From Podaxis mareebaensis (lineage: Eukaryota; Basidiomycota; Agaricomycetes; Agaricales; Agaricaceae), in assembly GCA_018524725.1 (NCBI GenBank), contig JAEUWP010000176.1, positions 29,575 through 93,574 on the forward strand: a stretch of DNA of 64,000 nucleotides, given 5' to 3'. The notes beneath the pieces are model-generated. The model had not been told where the DNA came from, made no database searches, and saw only the letters and a list, made by a program, of their open reading frames with translations. Below are positions 34,814 to 44,865 of the stretch, piece by piece (the stretch's first letter is position 1; every line of letters starts with the position of its first letter). The translations under genes and the position numbers were made by a program.

Positions 34814-35130
34814 GTCAACCATATGTTCTATGTACAATGTTGTATGCACACCTTTTATGCCCTAGAACCTGGTATTCTATCTCTTACCCTATGCCCAGTA
34901 TGCATCATATATAAACCACATATAATTAGCATACTTTGAGAATTTAATTCCTTGTCTACTCAACTACAGTGGCTCAGAACTTCCTCAACTCTTTTACTGA
35001 TATTCCACTTACTTAACTTGTCATCAATACCTAGCTCAAATCCCATACTTCCACATTCCTCTATTTTGTGAGTAACTGGTTTACTCTCCACTGCCTAATG
35101 CTGTCATAGCAGCAATTCCATTCTCATTAG

Positions 35131-35255
35131 CAAGTCACAAGAGGATGAAAACACCTTGCACCCATTGATTGTGGGTGTATATTGCTCACACACACTGAAG
35201 GAATAGGCAAGAGGTGCATGCAATAGCCAAGGCACATATAGCACTGATGCTAATC
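35131..35255 (-). pseudogene. DUF6533 fossil A, upstream part
   Basis: Minus-strand match to about 43238-43375 of DUF6533 copy 2, continuing the fossil broken at 28270. Over 35175-35199 the live gene (43286-43310) has five CpG sites. Each is TG or CA in the fossil and no other base differs. The homology ends at about 35261, where a gag-like relic begins. Confidence 0.75.
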
Positions 35256-36230
35256 TCCAGGCAATTAAGTCATTGGAGTCATGCAGCACAATTCTGTTGT
35301 ATTCTCTGCATAGAGTGTGAAGATCTTCAATGTGACCTTGGTCTTTGTCAAATGCTCCTGTGTGATCTTTATTTATTTTATTGATGAAAGCATCCCAGTC
35401 TGTGCTGTGGTATTCTGGGATACTGATCCATTCTTTGCATAATTCTAGTTCTAGATAGTGAACTGCCTACTTGATTTTCTTGTGATCATCACTGACCTCT
35501 GAGATTTTGAGGTGGTTGGTTAGTTACCATATGTAATCTTTTAAGGTGGACAATTGTCCATCCCATCTGGGTGTGCCATTAGTAAATGGCTGAGGTATAT
35601 GTGGTGCCTTCAGCATTCTGCTGCTTGAGTTCAATGGATTGGTAGTGCTAATATTAATATCTGACAGTTGTGCTGAATTCTGAGATTGAGTACTAGTGCT
35701 TACTGATGGGTCAATTGCCCAGGAATAGTTTGTCTACTGGGTGTGATAAACTCAAATAAAATACTTGATTCAGGTAGTGAACCAGGTTCTATTTTGATTT
35801 CTGAATTGACTGACAAAGGGACACTAGATATGGCTTGTGACCTTCACAAGAGATGTCCTAAGGAATACTGTGGATTGTCTAGGCTGGGTAATAAACCTGC
35901 TCTCTGAGAATTTCACATTTGCCTACCTTGTTCCAGTGCAGCAACTTGCTCTTCATCTAGTAAGTCTGTAAAAGACCTTTTGGCTCTGAAGTACAGGTTG
36001 TCCCTGTATAGATGAATGGTCACTAGACTAAATTGCAGTGAAATGTAAAAGAAATGAAAACAAAAATTTAAAATACTACCACAATCAAAACTGAAACTCT
36101 CCCTCATGGTGGGCTCCAGATGATGGGGCAGAAAATGTGGAATACTTGAAGTAGGTAGAAGAATTGGGGTACTATAGAAATATAATAAAAGTATCACAAA
36201 AGCCACACCCTAGCAAGTTCATGGGGGACT
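35256..36230 (-). pseudogene. Probable retroelement gag-like relic
   Basis: Translating the minus strand from about 35670 to 35280 gives a conserved-looking frame: FTNGTPRWDGQLSTLKDYIW, then ISEVSDDHKKIK, CKEWISIPEYHSTDWDAFIN and DLHTLCREYNRIVL. It is broken by one TAA and one TAG. Farther upstream, 35920-36000 reads YFRAKRSFTDLLDEEQVAAL. The pattern (a target-capture segment with Trp, a charged linker, then EW..PEY..W..F) recalls gag-like proteins of basidiomycete retroelements, but no protease or polymerase accompanies it. The assignment is tentative. It abuts the DUF6533 fossil directly and shares the total loss of CpG. Confidence 0.4.
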
Positions 36231-37445
36231 CTGATTCAGAATGAAAACAGTAGCAAGAAATGTGAGAATGAAGAGCTTGCAAGGAGAGGGGAGTTGTAAA
36301 GGAATGGGGAGAGTATGTTATGTGCTTTGCACTCTCTTCAAAGAGCACAAGGTTCTATAAGATTCTGTTGTGAGATAGCTTCTGCAATTTTTCTAGCTCA
36401 AAGCTGAACTAAGACTATTCATTCTAGGGGGTGAGTTTCTCTCATAGCATCACTATGATTCACAAGTACCAAAGAAGCCAAGGTAGTGAGAATCTCTCCT
36501 TACTGTAACTAGAAGTATACCAACTCATACTAATAAGTCCTCTGACTAGCAATACACAGCTGCAATGTATCCCTAGCTAGTCCTGCTAAGATTATCTTTG
36601 ATTTCTCAACTTATGAAAACTTCTGAGAACTACTGACCCTTATATTCTGCATCTCACTAATAGGTCATGTTAACCAAAGAAAACTCCTATAAACACTTAA
36701 CTATCACTTTATAGTTGTTAAATACACAACAACCATCTAAGTAAAGCTTGGCAGGAGTTCCCTTGCTTCATCTTGCATCATTGAGGGACTTATATATTGT
36801 AAGTTGAGATGATTACAATCTAAGTATTATAAGATTTTGACTCAGAACAGGATTACATGTACAAGTATAGAGATATGCAATTTATAATATACATTCTACT
36901 GTACCCAATATGGTATTCTGGTAGTGGACACATATGCATTTTTACTGTTCAACTTGAACTGACCAAGTCTACTGGATATGTAATACCATTCATTATCTTT
37001 GACTCAATAGTATTATAAATCCTCATTCTCCACATTTCTCACTAAGCTGATTTGAATTACTGAGTTGCTTGGTCAGCACCTCATGAGGTCTGTGACTCAC
37101 TTTTACTGAGATGACATGTTGATCCCTTAGTTAGGTATTCTCTCTTCAGACTTAGACTTAGTCTTCTGAGATCATAGCTGATCTAGGCCTTTGGGTCCAT
37201 AGTGGCAACTAAGCATACTACTGAACAAGATAATCCTTAATGTACTGCCTACATGAGAAGGGATCCTCACAAGGATATTATTGGTGGATAATCTTCAATA
37301 GTATAGTCCTGACTTTAATAGAAGTATTGAGTCAATGGCATATAGATGCTTCTAGTTGGTACAGTTTTCCCAACCTAGGTGCCTAGACTAACTCCTGGAT
37401 GAATCCTCATGAGGTGCTGAGGTCACTTCTAGTGTAGGTTCATAG
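36231..37445. other. AT-rich, CpG-free DNA without genes
   Basis: No CpG and no open frame of note. Probably old, decayed repetitive DNA of unknown origin. Confidence 0.5.
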
Positions 37446-37705
37446 TGTTATGGTCTCAGCTATATTTAGAACATACTTACTCAGCATACCATTTCATCTC
37501 ATGTTGCAGCCCCTTGTTACACTTCACCTTAGTCATCCACTGACTCATCCTCTTGTTTCATCTATTCTTAGCTTCCCTTCCTATATTATATAAACCCTAG
37601 CTAGAGCACCTGTATTCCTTACACTTTACCAACTAGTTCTTTCCTCTTTGCTCATCCTCAAGTCTTTGCTTAGTTGCAACCTGAGTTCATACAAAGGTTG
37701 TAACA
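37446..37705 (+). repeat. Solo LTR of the same gypsy family
   Basis: 260 bp, TGTTATGG..TTGTAACA, clearly the same LTR family as 28537-28796 but more diverged and with no CpG left. The flanks CATAG (37441-37445) and TATAG (37706-37710) are a 4-of-5 target duplication. No internal gypsy sequence accompanies it, so it is a solo LTR left by recombination of an older insertion. Confidence 0.88.
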
Positions 37706-37825
37706 TATAGCCTGTTATTCTAGCCATAAAACCTGATTGTATTCTAATCTAGTTACTGCTTTCATGGCTGAAAACAGTTTCAGCTGTAACAATGCAAGTA
37801 CTAGCAAGACCACTAGCACTTGTGT

Positions 37826-38600
37826 CTAGGAAGAATTGCTGCCAGGTAGCACCCTAGGTGGCAAAGAACAGCTTGTACTGAGTGAAGAGGTTGGGGGCTG
37901 GAGGGCCAGTCTTAATGTCATGTGAGGGAGGTCTAGGCCTGTTATATAGAGGTAAAGGGGCATGTAAGGGAGGTCTGGACCCTGGGTGGAGGGTTGAAAG
38001 GCAAGCATTTGTTGGGTGTCTGCTATTGCTGAGTCAGCTAGTCTATGGAATGGCTTGTGTTCAACATGCAGTTTGCATGCCTTAATTAACAAGGCAGTAA
38101 TACTACCTGGGGGAAGGGGGATATATCAAGTAGTTGAGGGAGAACAATTAGTGAAAAGATCTTTGGACTCCAGAACTGAGATAAAGTTGCAAAGGGAGGC
38201 AAAGAGGAGGGGATCTGGATGGAGGCCTTTAGCCTCATTAAAAGCTCAGGACAACATTTGTAATGCACCCAATGGGGTTTTTTCTTCCTTATTGTCATTA
38301 TCAACCTTGATAGGGGCAGAAGACAGGAGAAGATTGGAGGGAGTGGCCTTGGGAGTAGCCAGCTTGAAAGGAGGGGAGACAGGGAGATCTAGCACCATGT
38401 CAGAATGGGGGTTTCTCTGGTGATGCCCAGTAGAAGATGCAGATGGAGTAAGGGAGGGAGTCAAAGGCCTGAGAGTCTTTAGCTCATAGATGATATAGCA
38501 ATCATATATAGTGTCACATACTCAAATTTTGCCCTTGGAAGAGTGAGTTTTGTTGTTGACTGAAAGGTAGCCCAGGAGGGTTGAAAGACAAATTTGATAC
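37826..38600 (-). pseudogene. Unidentified coding relic
   Basis: The minus strand from about 38600 down to a TAG at 37826 is one reading frame of roughly 255 codons broken only by three TGA codons. Pieces: LLGYLSVNNKTHSSKGKI, VCDTIYDCYIIYELKTLRPL, a Ser/Pro-rich stretch with SSTGHHQRNPHSDMVLDLP, then TALLIKACKLHVEHKPFHRL. The TGA-only interruption matches the CGA-to-TGA decay seen in the gypsy element, so this was probably a protein gene. No family was recognised. The true start is not known. The plus-strand frame at 38016-38423 is its antisense shadow. Confidence 0.45.
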
Positions 38601-38756
38601 TAGTGAAGTACCATTCTTGATGTTGGGGGGTCTCAGGAACCCTTGGAATGAATCATGGGTAATGGTAGCCTTCTTACAACAGTCCATAGCGAGTAAAAAC
38701 CAGCACTATGTGCTTCCAAAGAAACAATAGTAGTGGTTACTGGGAAAGAAAGAATG

Positions 38757-38918
38757 CCAGGTTCAAGCTTCACCTACAATCAAAGACCTGTATCTCTACA
38801 TCTGTTTCTGACAACATCCCACCATTACCTCATGGGAAAACTGTGGTTGATGTTTTTGCTGATTTCCTCAAATGTTTGAATCAATACCCAAAGATTTACA
38901 TTAAAAAAACACATGTTG
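38757..38918 (+). pseudogene. Hsp70-like fossil, left part
   Basis: Encodes an exon of the Hsp70-like family: RFKLHLQSKTCISTSVSDN, then GKTVVDVFADFLKCLNQ and IYIKKTHV, closest to copy 3 (RFKLHLRPKTRTSASVSDD). Several differences are Arg to Gln or Cys, as from CpG loss. It breaks off after ACATGTTG at 38918, where a 2190-bp insertion begins, and continues at 41109. Confidence 0.85.
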
Positions 38919-41108
38919 TGTTACAAGGTTCTTCTTTGGCTGAGTAGCATCTGAGCCAGAGCCTATCCTTGTATTGAGGGTGAGTAGGTGAGCCTTGTCC
39001 TATGTGGATCTGAAGGGCCTACTCCACTGACTCTGTTCTCAATAGTTTATGTTAGGGTAGTCCTTATCACTGGTTGCCTATGCTTAAGCTAGGGGGCAGC
39101 TATCTTAGTAGATGGTTTGCAAATGCTAGGATCTACCAAGAAGGATAATGGTAAGTAGGTGGCAAGGCAAGTGTCCAGTTAAGCACACTTCAAGGTTGAA
39201 CTTCTATCAGTCAAGGATATAACCAATAGAGAGTTTACTACCACACTGATCATCAGCTAATGTCAATTGTAAGAGCAAGGAAATACTGATACAATTTAAG
39301 ACTTTAGAATATTGGAAGCTTGTGCTTCCAGTACATGGACAGCTATTTAAGCACTACATCTAAGATCCTAATCAGGAAACTATGACAATGTAGTACTGAG
39401 TCCAATAGTCAATCAGAAGTATGTAACTACAGAGTGGAGATGAGATAAGAATAGAAACAGACTAAGAGTTAGGAATAGATTGAGTCCAAGAATAGTCCAA
39501 GACAAGTCACAAGGGAATCAGTAGAAAGAGAAGTGGAGATAGAGTATTATTTAAGGATATGTCCACACATCCTGATCAATAGACAAGAGGCATATACTAC
39601 AAGTCCAGATCTGGATAGAGTTGTCCATTGGAAGAGTCAGAGGTAAATGAGTCAGGAGATGAGGCAGAAGAGGGGACTGTGAAGTTCCTGATTAGTGGAG
39701 AGTCAGAAGAGTCTGACTCAACTATGGGGCTGTAGCACAGTAACTGTGATGATGTTGATAATGAGGTGTCTGCAGTAACATAGGGAGGTGGGTAAGGAGG
39801 AGGTGGAGGTGGAGCAATGGTGGGCTCTTCTGGGGGTGACTTGTCAATGCTGGGGACATTGGAATCAACACTGAAGAGTGGGGGAAGCTGGGTACACCAT
39901 AGAGGAATGGAGGGTGGATCCTTGGAGTTAGAATCAATTCAATAGACTTCTACTTCTCAGAAGTAAAGTCTATGAGTGACTTCATATTTGATAATATGAA
40001 GGATGACCTCCAGTAGGTACATCATGTAAGGATGGAGGAATATGATTGGTTCTCCAGTGTATGGGACCATCTTCCAGCCATGAGCCCAGGATGAATTGAA
40101 GTCATTAGCTATCATTTGAATGTAGAGGCCATCAGGATCAAAGACATGAGTGAAGGGAGCATTCTCCCAAGCAATGCATAGTATCTCCATCATCATGTGA
40201 TCAGTGGAATAGAAGAGGGCCAGGAGTTGGCCAGTCTTCAGAGAAGAGGGATATGTGGCCAAGAAGACATCAATTAGTGAAGGCTTCATTGCAGTAGTGA
40301 GTCAAGTTGCTGGCAGACTCAGTGGTGTTGGTTGTAGTGCCTCAAGAGGCATTGGAGAGGCTGAGCTCATGGATAAGTGCATGGTAGATAAGGTTAGTGC
40401 AGGATAGTCAGGGCAAGTTCATAACAGTTTAACCTTGGGTGGTAATTCACATTATATCTAGGCAGCAAACTCAAATATGATTGCACACTCTGTAGAATAA
40501 ACACTAGAGAGATACCAATGACAAGGGTGACTTGCTACAAGGGTGAAGTGTTGTGAACACTTAACAGTGCACTTAGAGGCAACAGAAGGTTATGAGTAAT
40601 ACAACATTAAGATTGAACTTGTCTATCTACAACATCCAAGTTCACTATTTATACAACTATAGCAAGGCAAGGAAGGAAAGAGATCAAAAGTGACAGAGAG
40701 GCATAAAACATAGATGTGAAGATGCATAAGGCATAAAGCACATAAGAGGTAGGACATACAAGAACAGAATACACAAAGTCTACAAGAGTGAGCATAATTG
40801 ATGCAGCACAAATATGACAGGGAGGAGGGAAAAGTATACTAAGTCCAAATATAGCAGGAGTGTCTATACTTAGAAACAAAAGAGAAATGAGTGCATCTCA
40901 TAATCATAAATCATCATTGCAGGGGAAATAGATACTGTGGAAACAGCATGCTTCATCTATCTTCTCACACATCTCCCAATCCATCATCTGACATAGTTCA
41001 GTAGTCTCCTGCCAAAGGTTTATCAGCATCCTCTTCATATGATCTAATTCCTCTTCTTTGGGGTTCTCAGTCTCCTTGGTCTGCTCAGAGTTTGCAATAT
41101 TTGTAACA
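38919..41108. mobile_element. 2190-bp TG..CA insertion in the Hsp70-like fossil
   Basis: Begins TGTTACAA and ends TTGTAACA, a perfect 8-bp inverted terminus, and is flanked by TGTTG on both sides (38914-38918 and 41109-41113). Removing it restores the Hsp70-like exon. TG..CA ends plus a 5-bp duplication point to an LTR-class element. No direct repeat between its ends was found, so it is either a very long solo LTR or a non-autonomous element. On the minus strand a TATAAATAG box is near 40647-40655, with an open frame downstream. Confidence 0.65.
39597..40382 (-). pseudogene. Open frame inside the 2190-bp insertion, unknown product
   Basis: ATG at 40382 (MHLSMSSASPMPLEAL) to TAG at 39597: 261 codons with three in-frame TGA codons and no other stop, the island's usual decay signature. 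The N-terminal half is compact (KPSLIDVFLATYPSSLKTGQ; FYSTDHMMMEILCIAWENAP; SSWAHGWKMVPYTGEPIIFL). The C-terminal third is low-complexity and rich in Pro, Ser and Asp. Its position downstream of a TATA box in a TG..CA element suggests a gag-like or accessory protein of a short retroelement; no known motif supports that. Confidence 0.45.
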
Positions 41109-41295
41109 TGTTGATGGCACCTGGCAATCTTGAGCATATATCAATACATCCAAATGCATGGGAGGGAGCCCAACAAACCCTGATGAGGAAGGCTGCTGTG
41201 CAGGTGGGGCTGGTCATGGACAATCCAAGAGATCAAGCATGCACATTATTTGTTACTGAAGGCAAGGCCAGCTTGAACTTTTGCATTTAATCTCC
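41109..41295 (+). pseudogene. Hsp70-like fossil, right part
   Basis: Continues the exon cut at 38918: HPNAWEGAQQTLMRKAAVQV, DNPRDQACTLFVTEGKASLN, then FCI and a stop. Compared with copy 3, a dozen bases are lost just before the HPNAWEG codons. The fossil ends at about 41295, where homology switches to the 3' flank of DUF6533 copy 3. Confidence 0.85.
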
Positions 41296-41640
41296 TGTCA
41301 TGCAATGCTTAGTACAATCCATGGTCATCAAGCTTGAAAGTGCACACTTCTCAGTAATATATTAAACAATCAAATCCTAAACAACCATCATGAGGAAGGC
41401 ATCCTATTTGGCAATACATGTAGATGCAATGATTGGACATATACAACAGTCAGGCAATGCCAAGTGGAGGGGTAAATGCTCCGAGGAACCCAAGTGACCT
41501 CTAAGGAATCGAGAATGAAATCATTATTGGTTCACTTTAGGTGCTGATGAGCATTCTGGAGCTTTGAGCTCCCCAGGTCGGCTCTGACCAAGCACTCCAT
41601 AATTTGATTGCTATATTGATACTGGGCATACTGTCCAACA
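41296..41640 (-). pseudogene. DUF6533 fossil B, 3' end only
   Basis: Similar in nucleotide sequence to 44600-44965, the 3' flank and last codons of DUF6533 copy 3; for example 41520-41600 parallels 44873-44950 around the shared GAGCTCCCCAGGT. The reading frame is broken. CpG is lost in the first two thirds and reappears from about 41482, which marks the island's right edge. Confidence 0.7.
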
Positions 41641-41789
41641 ACTGGTACCAGACACCAGGAGGGTGTGAGTATCTGTCAAAGTGAGGGCCAGTGGACCTGC
41701 TGGGACATCATAGTAGGTTGGTGAGTCCAGCAGGCCTGAGCGACGAGTCAATGCATTGTGTGCATTTGCTGGATTGAGTCACTTGATAC

Positions 41790-42362
41790 CAGTGTTGTGC
41801 CGGTTAGCGTAACTGCTGCCAAAGCTGGCAGCAGTTACGACAGCGGTCAAAAGCTGACTTTTGATGGCAGCTTGACCGACAGCTTTCTCACGCAGCGCGA
41901 TCAGTGTATGAGAACCCCAATGTACCGCAATGCACACCACACGTCATAATGTATTTTACTTGAGACTATCTGTCACTGTAAAAAACGAAGAAAATACATG
42001 TATCTACGAAACAAGGATAACTCCGGTTGAATCATCAAGCCCGTCGTCAACCAGTTCTCCTTCTGCGTCCATATCAACAAGTTCATTGAATCTACTAAGT
42101 TTTCATGAATGGGCGACATGATACACTATGCCTGCGAAGCACCTTTCGTCGCAGGCTCGGACAGGGCTTGGTCAGTGAAGGCGGGGTATCCGTATGATTC
42201 TCACGTATCGTCCAATCAGCCTTCGGTCATCACCGAGAAGCTGTTGGACCCTCGTTAGACCATGTGAAAGCTGCCAGCCGCCAGCAGTTGTCAGCAGCTG
42301 CCAGCAGTTACGGTCACCGCTAACCGTAACTGCTGTCACAGCTGTGTGATGGCACAACACTG
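41790..42362. mobile_element. hAT-type miniature inverted-repeat element
   Basis: Starts CAGTGTTGTGCC and ends GGCACAACACTG, a perfect 12-bp terminal inverted repeat of hAT type (CAGTG start). It is flanked by an exact 8-bp target duplication CTTGATAC (41782-41789 and 42363-42370). Length 573 bp. Next to each end is a strong hairpin: 41809-41820 pairs with 41827-41838, and 42302-42313 with 42324-42335, both built on the same GTAACTGCTG core. No transposase is present; a 63-codon frame at 41930-42121 is Ser-rich and unassigned. CpG content is normal. Confidence 0.9.
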
Positions 42363-42491
42363 CTTGATACATTGTAGGTCGACTATTGATGTATGAGATA
42401 CAGTAATGAAGGCAAACCTAATGAACCACCCATTAAGTGATGGAGAAGCAGACATAGCACGTCCTCGTAGAGGTGAATATATTTGTGAAAT

Positions 42492-43799
42492 TTAAACTGC
42501 ATATTCGCAACGCACGTTCGAGCGGGATAGCTCGGACGTAGAACCTACACGTGGAAACCTGACCTCAACAGTCGTTCGCTGTTCCACTGTGTCGCATACA
42601 CGTGATGCCGTGTTTTGTGTCTGAGATGATGCGGCAGATGTATTTTGGTTCTGGGACCGCATAACAGACTGCGTTGTGTCTGGTGGACTCAATGTAGATT
42701 TTTGGGTGGGAGGGAGTGTGGCAAAGTTGACGTCGGATATCAGGGTCTGCGTCTCGAGTTGTAAGTCGTGCGTCCTGATATTACGAAATACTCGGCAAGC
42801 CATGGAAGCCGTGAGAGGCACCGATGCAAACGCCAACATGAGTTTGTAAATTGGAGGAGTTGATGGGACAACAATCAGGATCGCAACCGGAAGATTGAGA
42901 CAGATGGTTATTCTACACGAGGAATATAAGAGATAGATGGAGGGTCAAGAAAGGGGGCGCTTACAGATAATATTGCTGCCCTCCTTGGAGGACAGCCCGT
43001 GAAAGCCGAGGAAGTGCTCGCCCTGATACAATAGTATCCCAGGTAATTCCAACGTCGAGGTTACTGTAGGAAGATGCAACTTGGTACGAAATCGCCAGGA
43101 AGACAAGGGTATCAAAGGAGGCTATCATGAACCCTGCAGCGGCGAGATAGCGATCTACATGAGAGTAGACGCAATATCCGGTGCCTGGTATATGTGCTGA
43201 CTTTGCAGCAAACGAAGCAGTGGACATGACAGCGCTGCAGGCAAGCCACAAGATAGCAAAGGCGCCTTGGATCCATCGATTATGGGCGTATATCGCTCGC
43301 ACGCGCTGAAGGAATAGGAAAGAGGTGCATGCAATAGCCAAGACGCATACTACACCAATGCTGATCACCAGGCCACTGCAGTTTTCCACTGGACTGGCTG
43401 TTCGACGGAGCCTTAATCATAGATCTAACCTTGGAAGACAAAAGCTTACTGAGCTCGATCGCCGCAAGGAAGACATATGTTACAGCAAATAGCCTAGGTG
43501 TTTTTGAGGGCTTCCGGGCCTCTCCAGAAATTATCGGACTAACCTTGAAAATACAAAACATAGAATCGCAAGACGAATAGGCCCTTGACGCAGGATTCTG
43601 ATGTCATCTGGGATGTAGATGAAGATGTCCCATAGTGTCGCCTAGTGGTAAGGGACAAGTCATTGACTGGTTCACCAATGTGAGAACAGTTACTCACACC
43701 AAGTACTGCGAGGCATAGGTTTCTGGCTGCTTCAAATTGGGTTGCTTCGGAGGGTGAGAAGTGATTGAGATAGGTGTCGGGGTTGGGGAGGGCGGACAT
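42492..43799 (-). CDS. DUF6533 seven-helix membrane protein, copy 2
   Basis: ATG 43799 (MSALPNPDTYLNHFSPSEAT), stop at 42492 after SNVRCEYAV. Splicing mirrors copy 1: LAVLG; ATLWDIFIYIPDDIRI; LFAVTYVFLAAIELS; the TSPVENCSGLVISIGVVCVL exon; the junction after GGQQYYL; then ITICLNLP and the long cytoplasmic tail. Several clear hydrophobic segments (LVISIGVVCVLAIACTSFLF; YLAAAGFMIASFDTLVFLAI) predict about seven membrane helices. The tail (about 110 residues) is Thr/Ser/Gln-rich. All splice sites look intact, so it is probably functional. It is the live parent or sister of fossil A at 27421-28270 plus 35131-35255. The role of the family is unknown. Confidence 0.83.
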
Positions 43800-44865
43800 G
43801 ATGACCCTGAACGCCGCCTGCCGAGTTCTTTTAATCTCCTTCGTGGGCCACTAGTAGTCAACACAAGTCAATAAAGTGCCAAGATTAGCACGTAGACTCA
43901 CACGGTAATATCATTCTATGATGCTCCAGTCAAGCTTCACCATGATACTGCAAAGCGAGGGGATACCGCCGCTCAGATTGAGAGTATGTGTTGACTGCGC
44001 CCCGTGTCACAGGACCAAAGGCGTACTAAGACAATGTCCTTGACTATCCGGGATATAAGTATGGCTTCTTTAGGGTTTAATCTACATTTTGCCTCTGACA
44101 TGAATCAGTGGCTCCGTCTTGACAAGATAAAATATCTCCTCACCCCGGACATATCCTGTTTCGGAGCTTCCGTCTGATGCGGATACCATGCAAGCCAAAT
44201 ACCACATACTGATATAAGTGGGGTTGGTGGTTACCTCCCTCTTGGAAATCATACCTCTTCAGTCAAGATAGGGACACACTATGGCGGGTGGAATGTATAA
44301 AGCTGGGGTCTGGAGTAAACCAAACAGCCAGAAATCTTCGTCAGCTGTCACTTTCGGAGCGTAGGAAGTAAATTATAAACTGCATTGCGGCCTATTTATG
44401 GAAAACACTTGATCAAGGCGTTGCTGAGGATCAGATGGCGGTTGCCGAACCGGGACAGTGGCTTTTGCCATTCCTTTGGCCAACTTTAGGCCAGATCGCC
44501 TCCTTTATTCATGATGTTTCTTGAAAGATAGAGGTCCGAAAACGCGGGATGTCAAAATCTAATTCACTAATGGAGGCAACGAACGGGCTGGGTTGCTTAA
44601 TCACTTATCATGCAACGTTTAGCATAATCCATAGTCATCGAACCCGTCGTGCTCGTACCCATCCAAAGCTTGAAAGTACATGCTATTGAGTAATATTACT
44701 AATATATTGAACAGTCAAATCTCAAACACTCGCCGTGAAAATAACATTCTATCTGAGAACAAATGTAGATGCAGCGATTGAACGTATACAACAACCAGAC
44801 AACGTCTAGTGGATGGAGAGATGCTCTCGGGAACATGGCCGACCTCGAAGGGGCTGAGAACGAAA
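43800..44865. other. Intergenic, between DUF6533 copies 2 and 3
   Basis: No gene. The part from about 44600 is the 3' flank of copy 3 and is duplicated, with CpG loss, at 41296-41640. Confidence 0.6.

Larger units (their letters stand above)
28271..35130. mobile_element. LTR-like outer insertion in DUF6533 fossil A (carries the gypsy element)
   Basis: The DUF6533 homology is interrupted between 28270 and 35131, and the bases CAAGT stand on both sides (28266-28270 and 35131-35135), a likely 5-bp target duplication. Subtracting the gypsy element and its own duplication leaves about 578 bp of inserted DNA with no open frame and a TATATAAACC box near 34909-34918. This resembles a solo LTR, but the termini are not a clean TG..CA unless the borders are moved by a few bases. 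Identity unproven. Confidence 0.5.
27600..41480. other. CpG-erased island
   Basis: CpG dinucleotides become scarce from about 27.6 kb. Reading the lines by eye, only one CpG (near 38690) was seen between 34814 and 41480, while flanking DNA has several per 60 bases. The gypsy element inside keeps an intermediate number. The left edge is graded; the right edge is fairly sharp at about 41.48-41.75 kb. Live/dead paralogue pairs show the loss is CpG to TpG or CpA on both strands, the footprint of cytosine methylation with deamination or of a RIP-like process. Confidence 0.85.

Noticed and set aside
28266..35135. Programmed or domesticated use of the inserted DNA (for example as an intron)
   Set aside because: The host gene is destroyed by many missense changes and lacks its first exons; no sign of splicing around 6.9 kb.
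38016..38423. 135-codon plus-strand frame as a gene
   Set aside because: The minus strand of the same stretch gives a longer frame with the TGA-only decay pattern. The plus frame has no family features.
38919..41108. Classical DNA transposon with short TIRs
   Set aside because: Only 8 bp are inverted, they are TG..CA, and the duplication is 5 bp, all usual for LTR ends. No transposase-like motif was seen.
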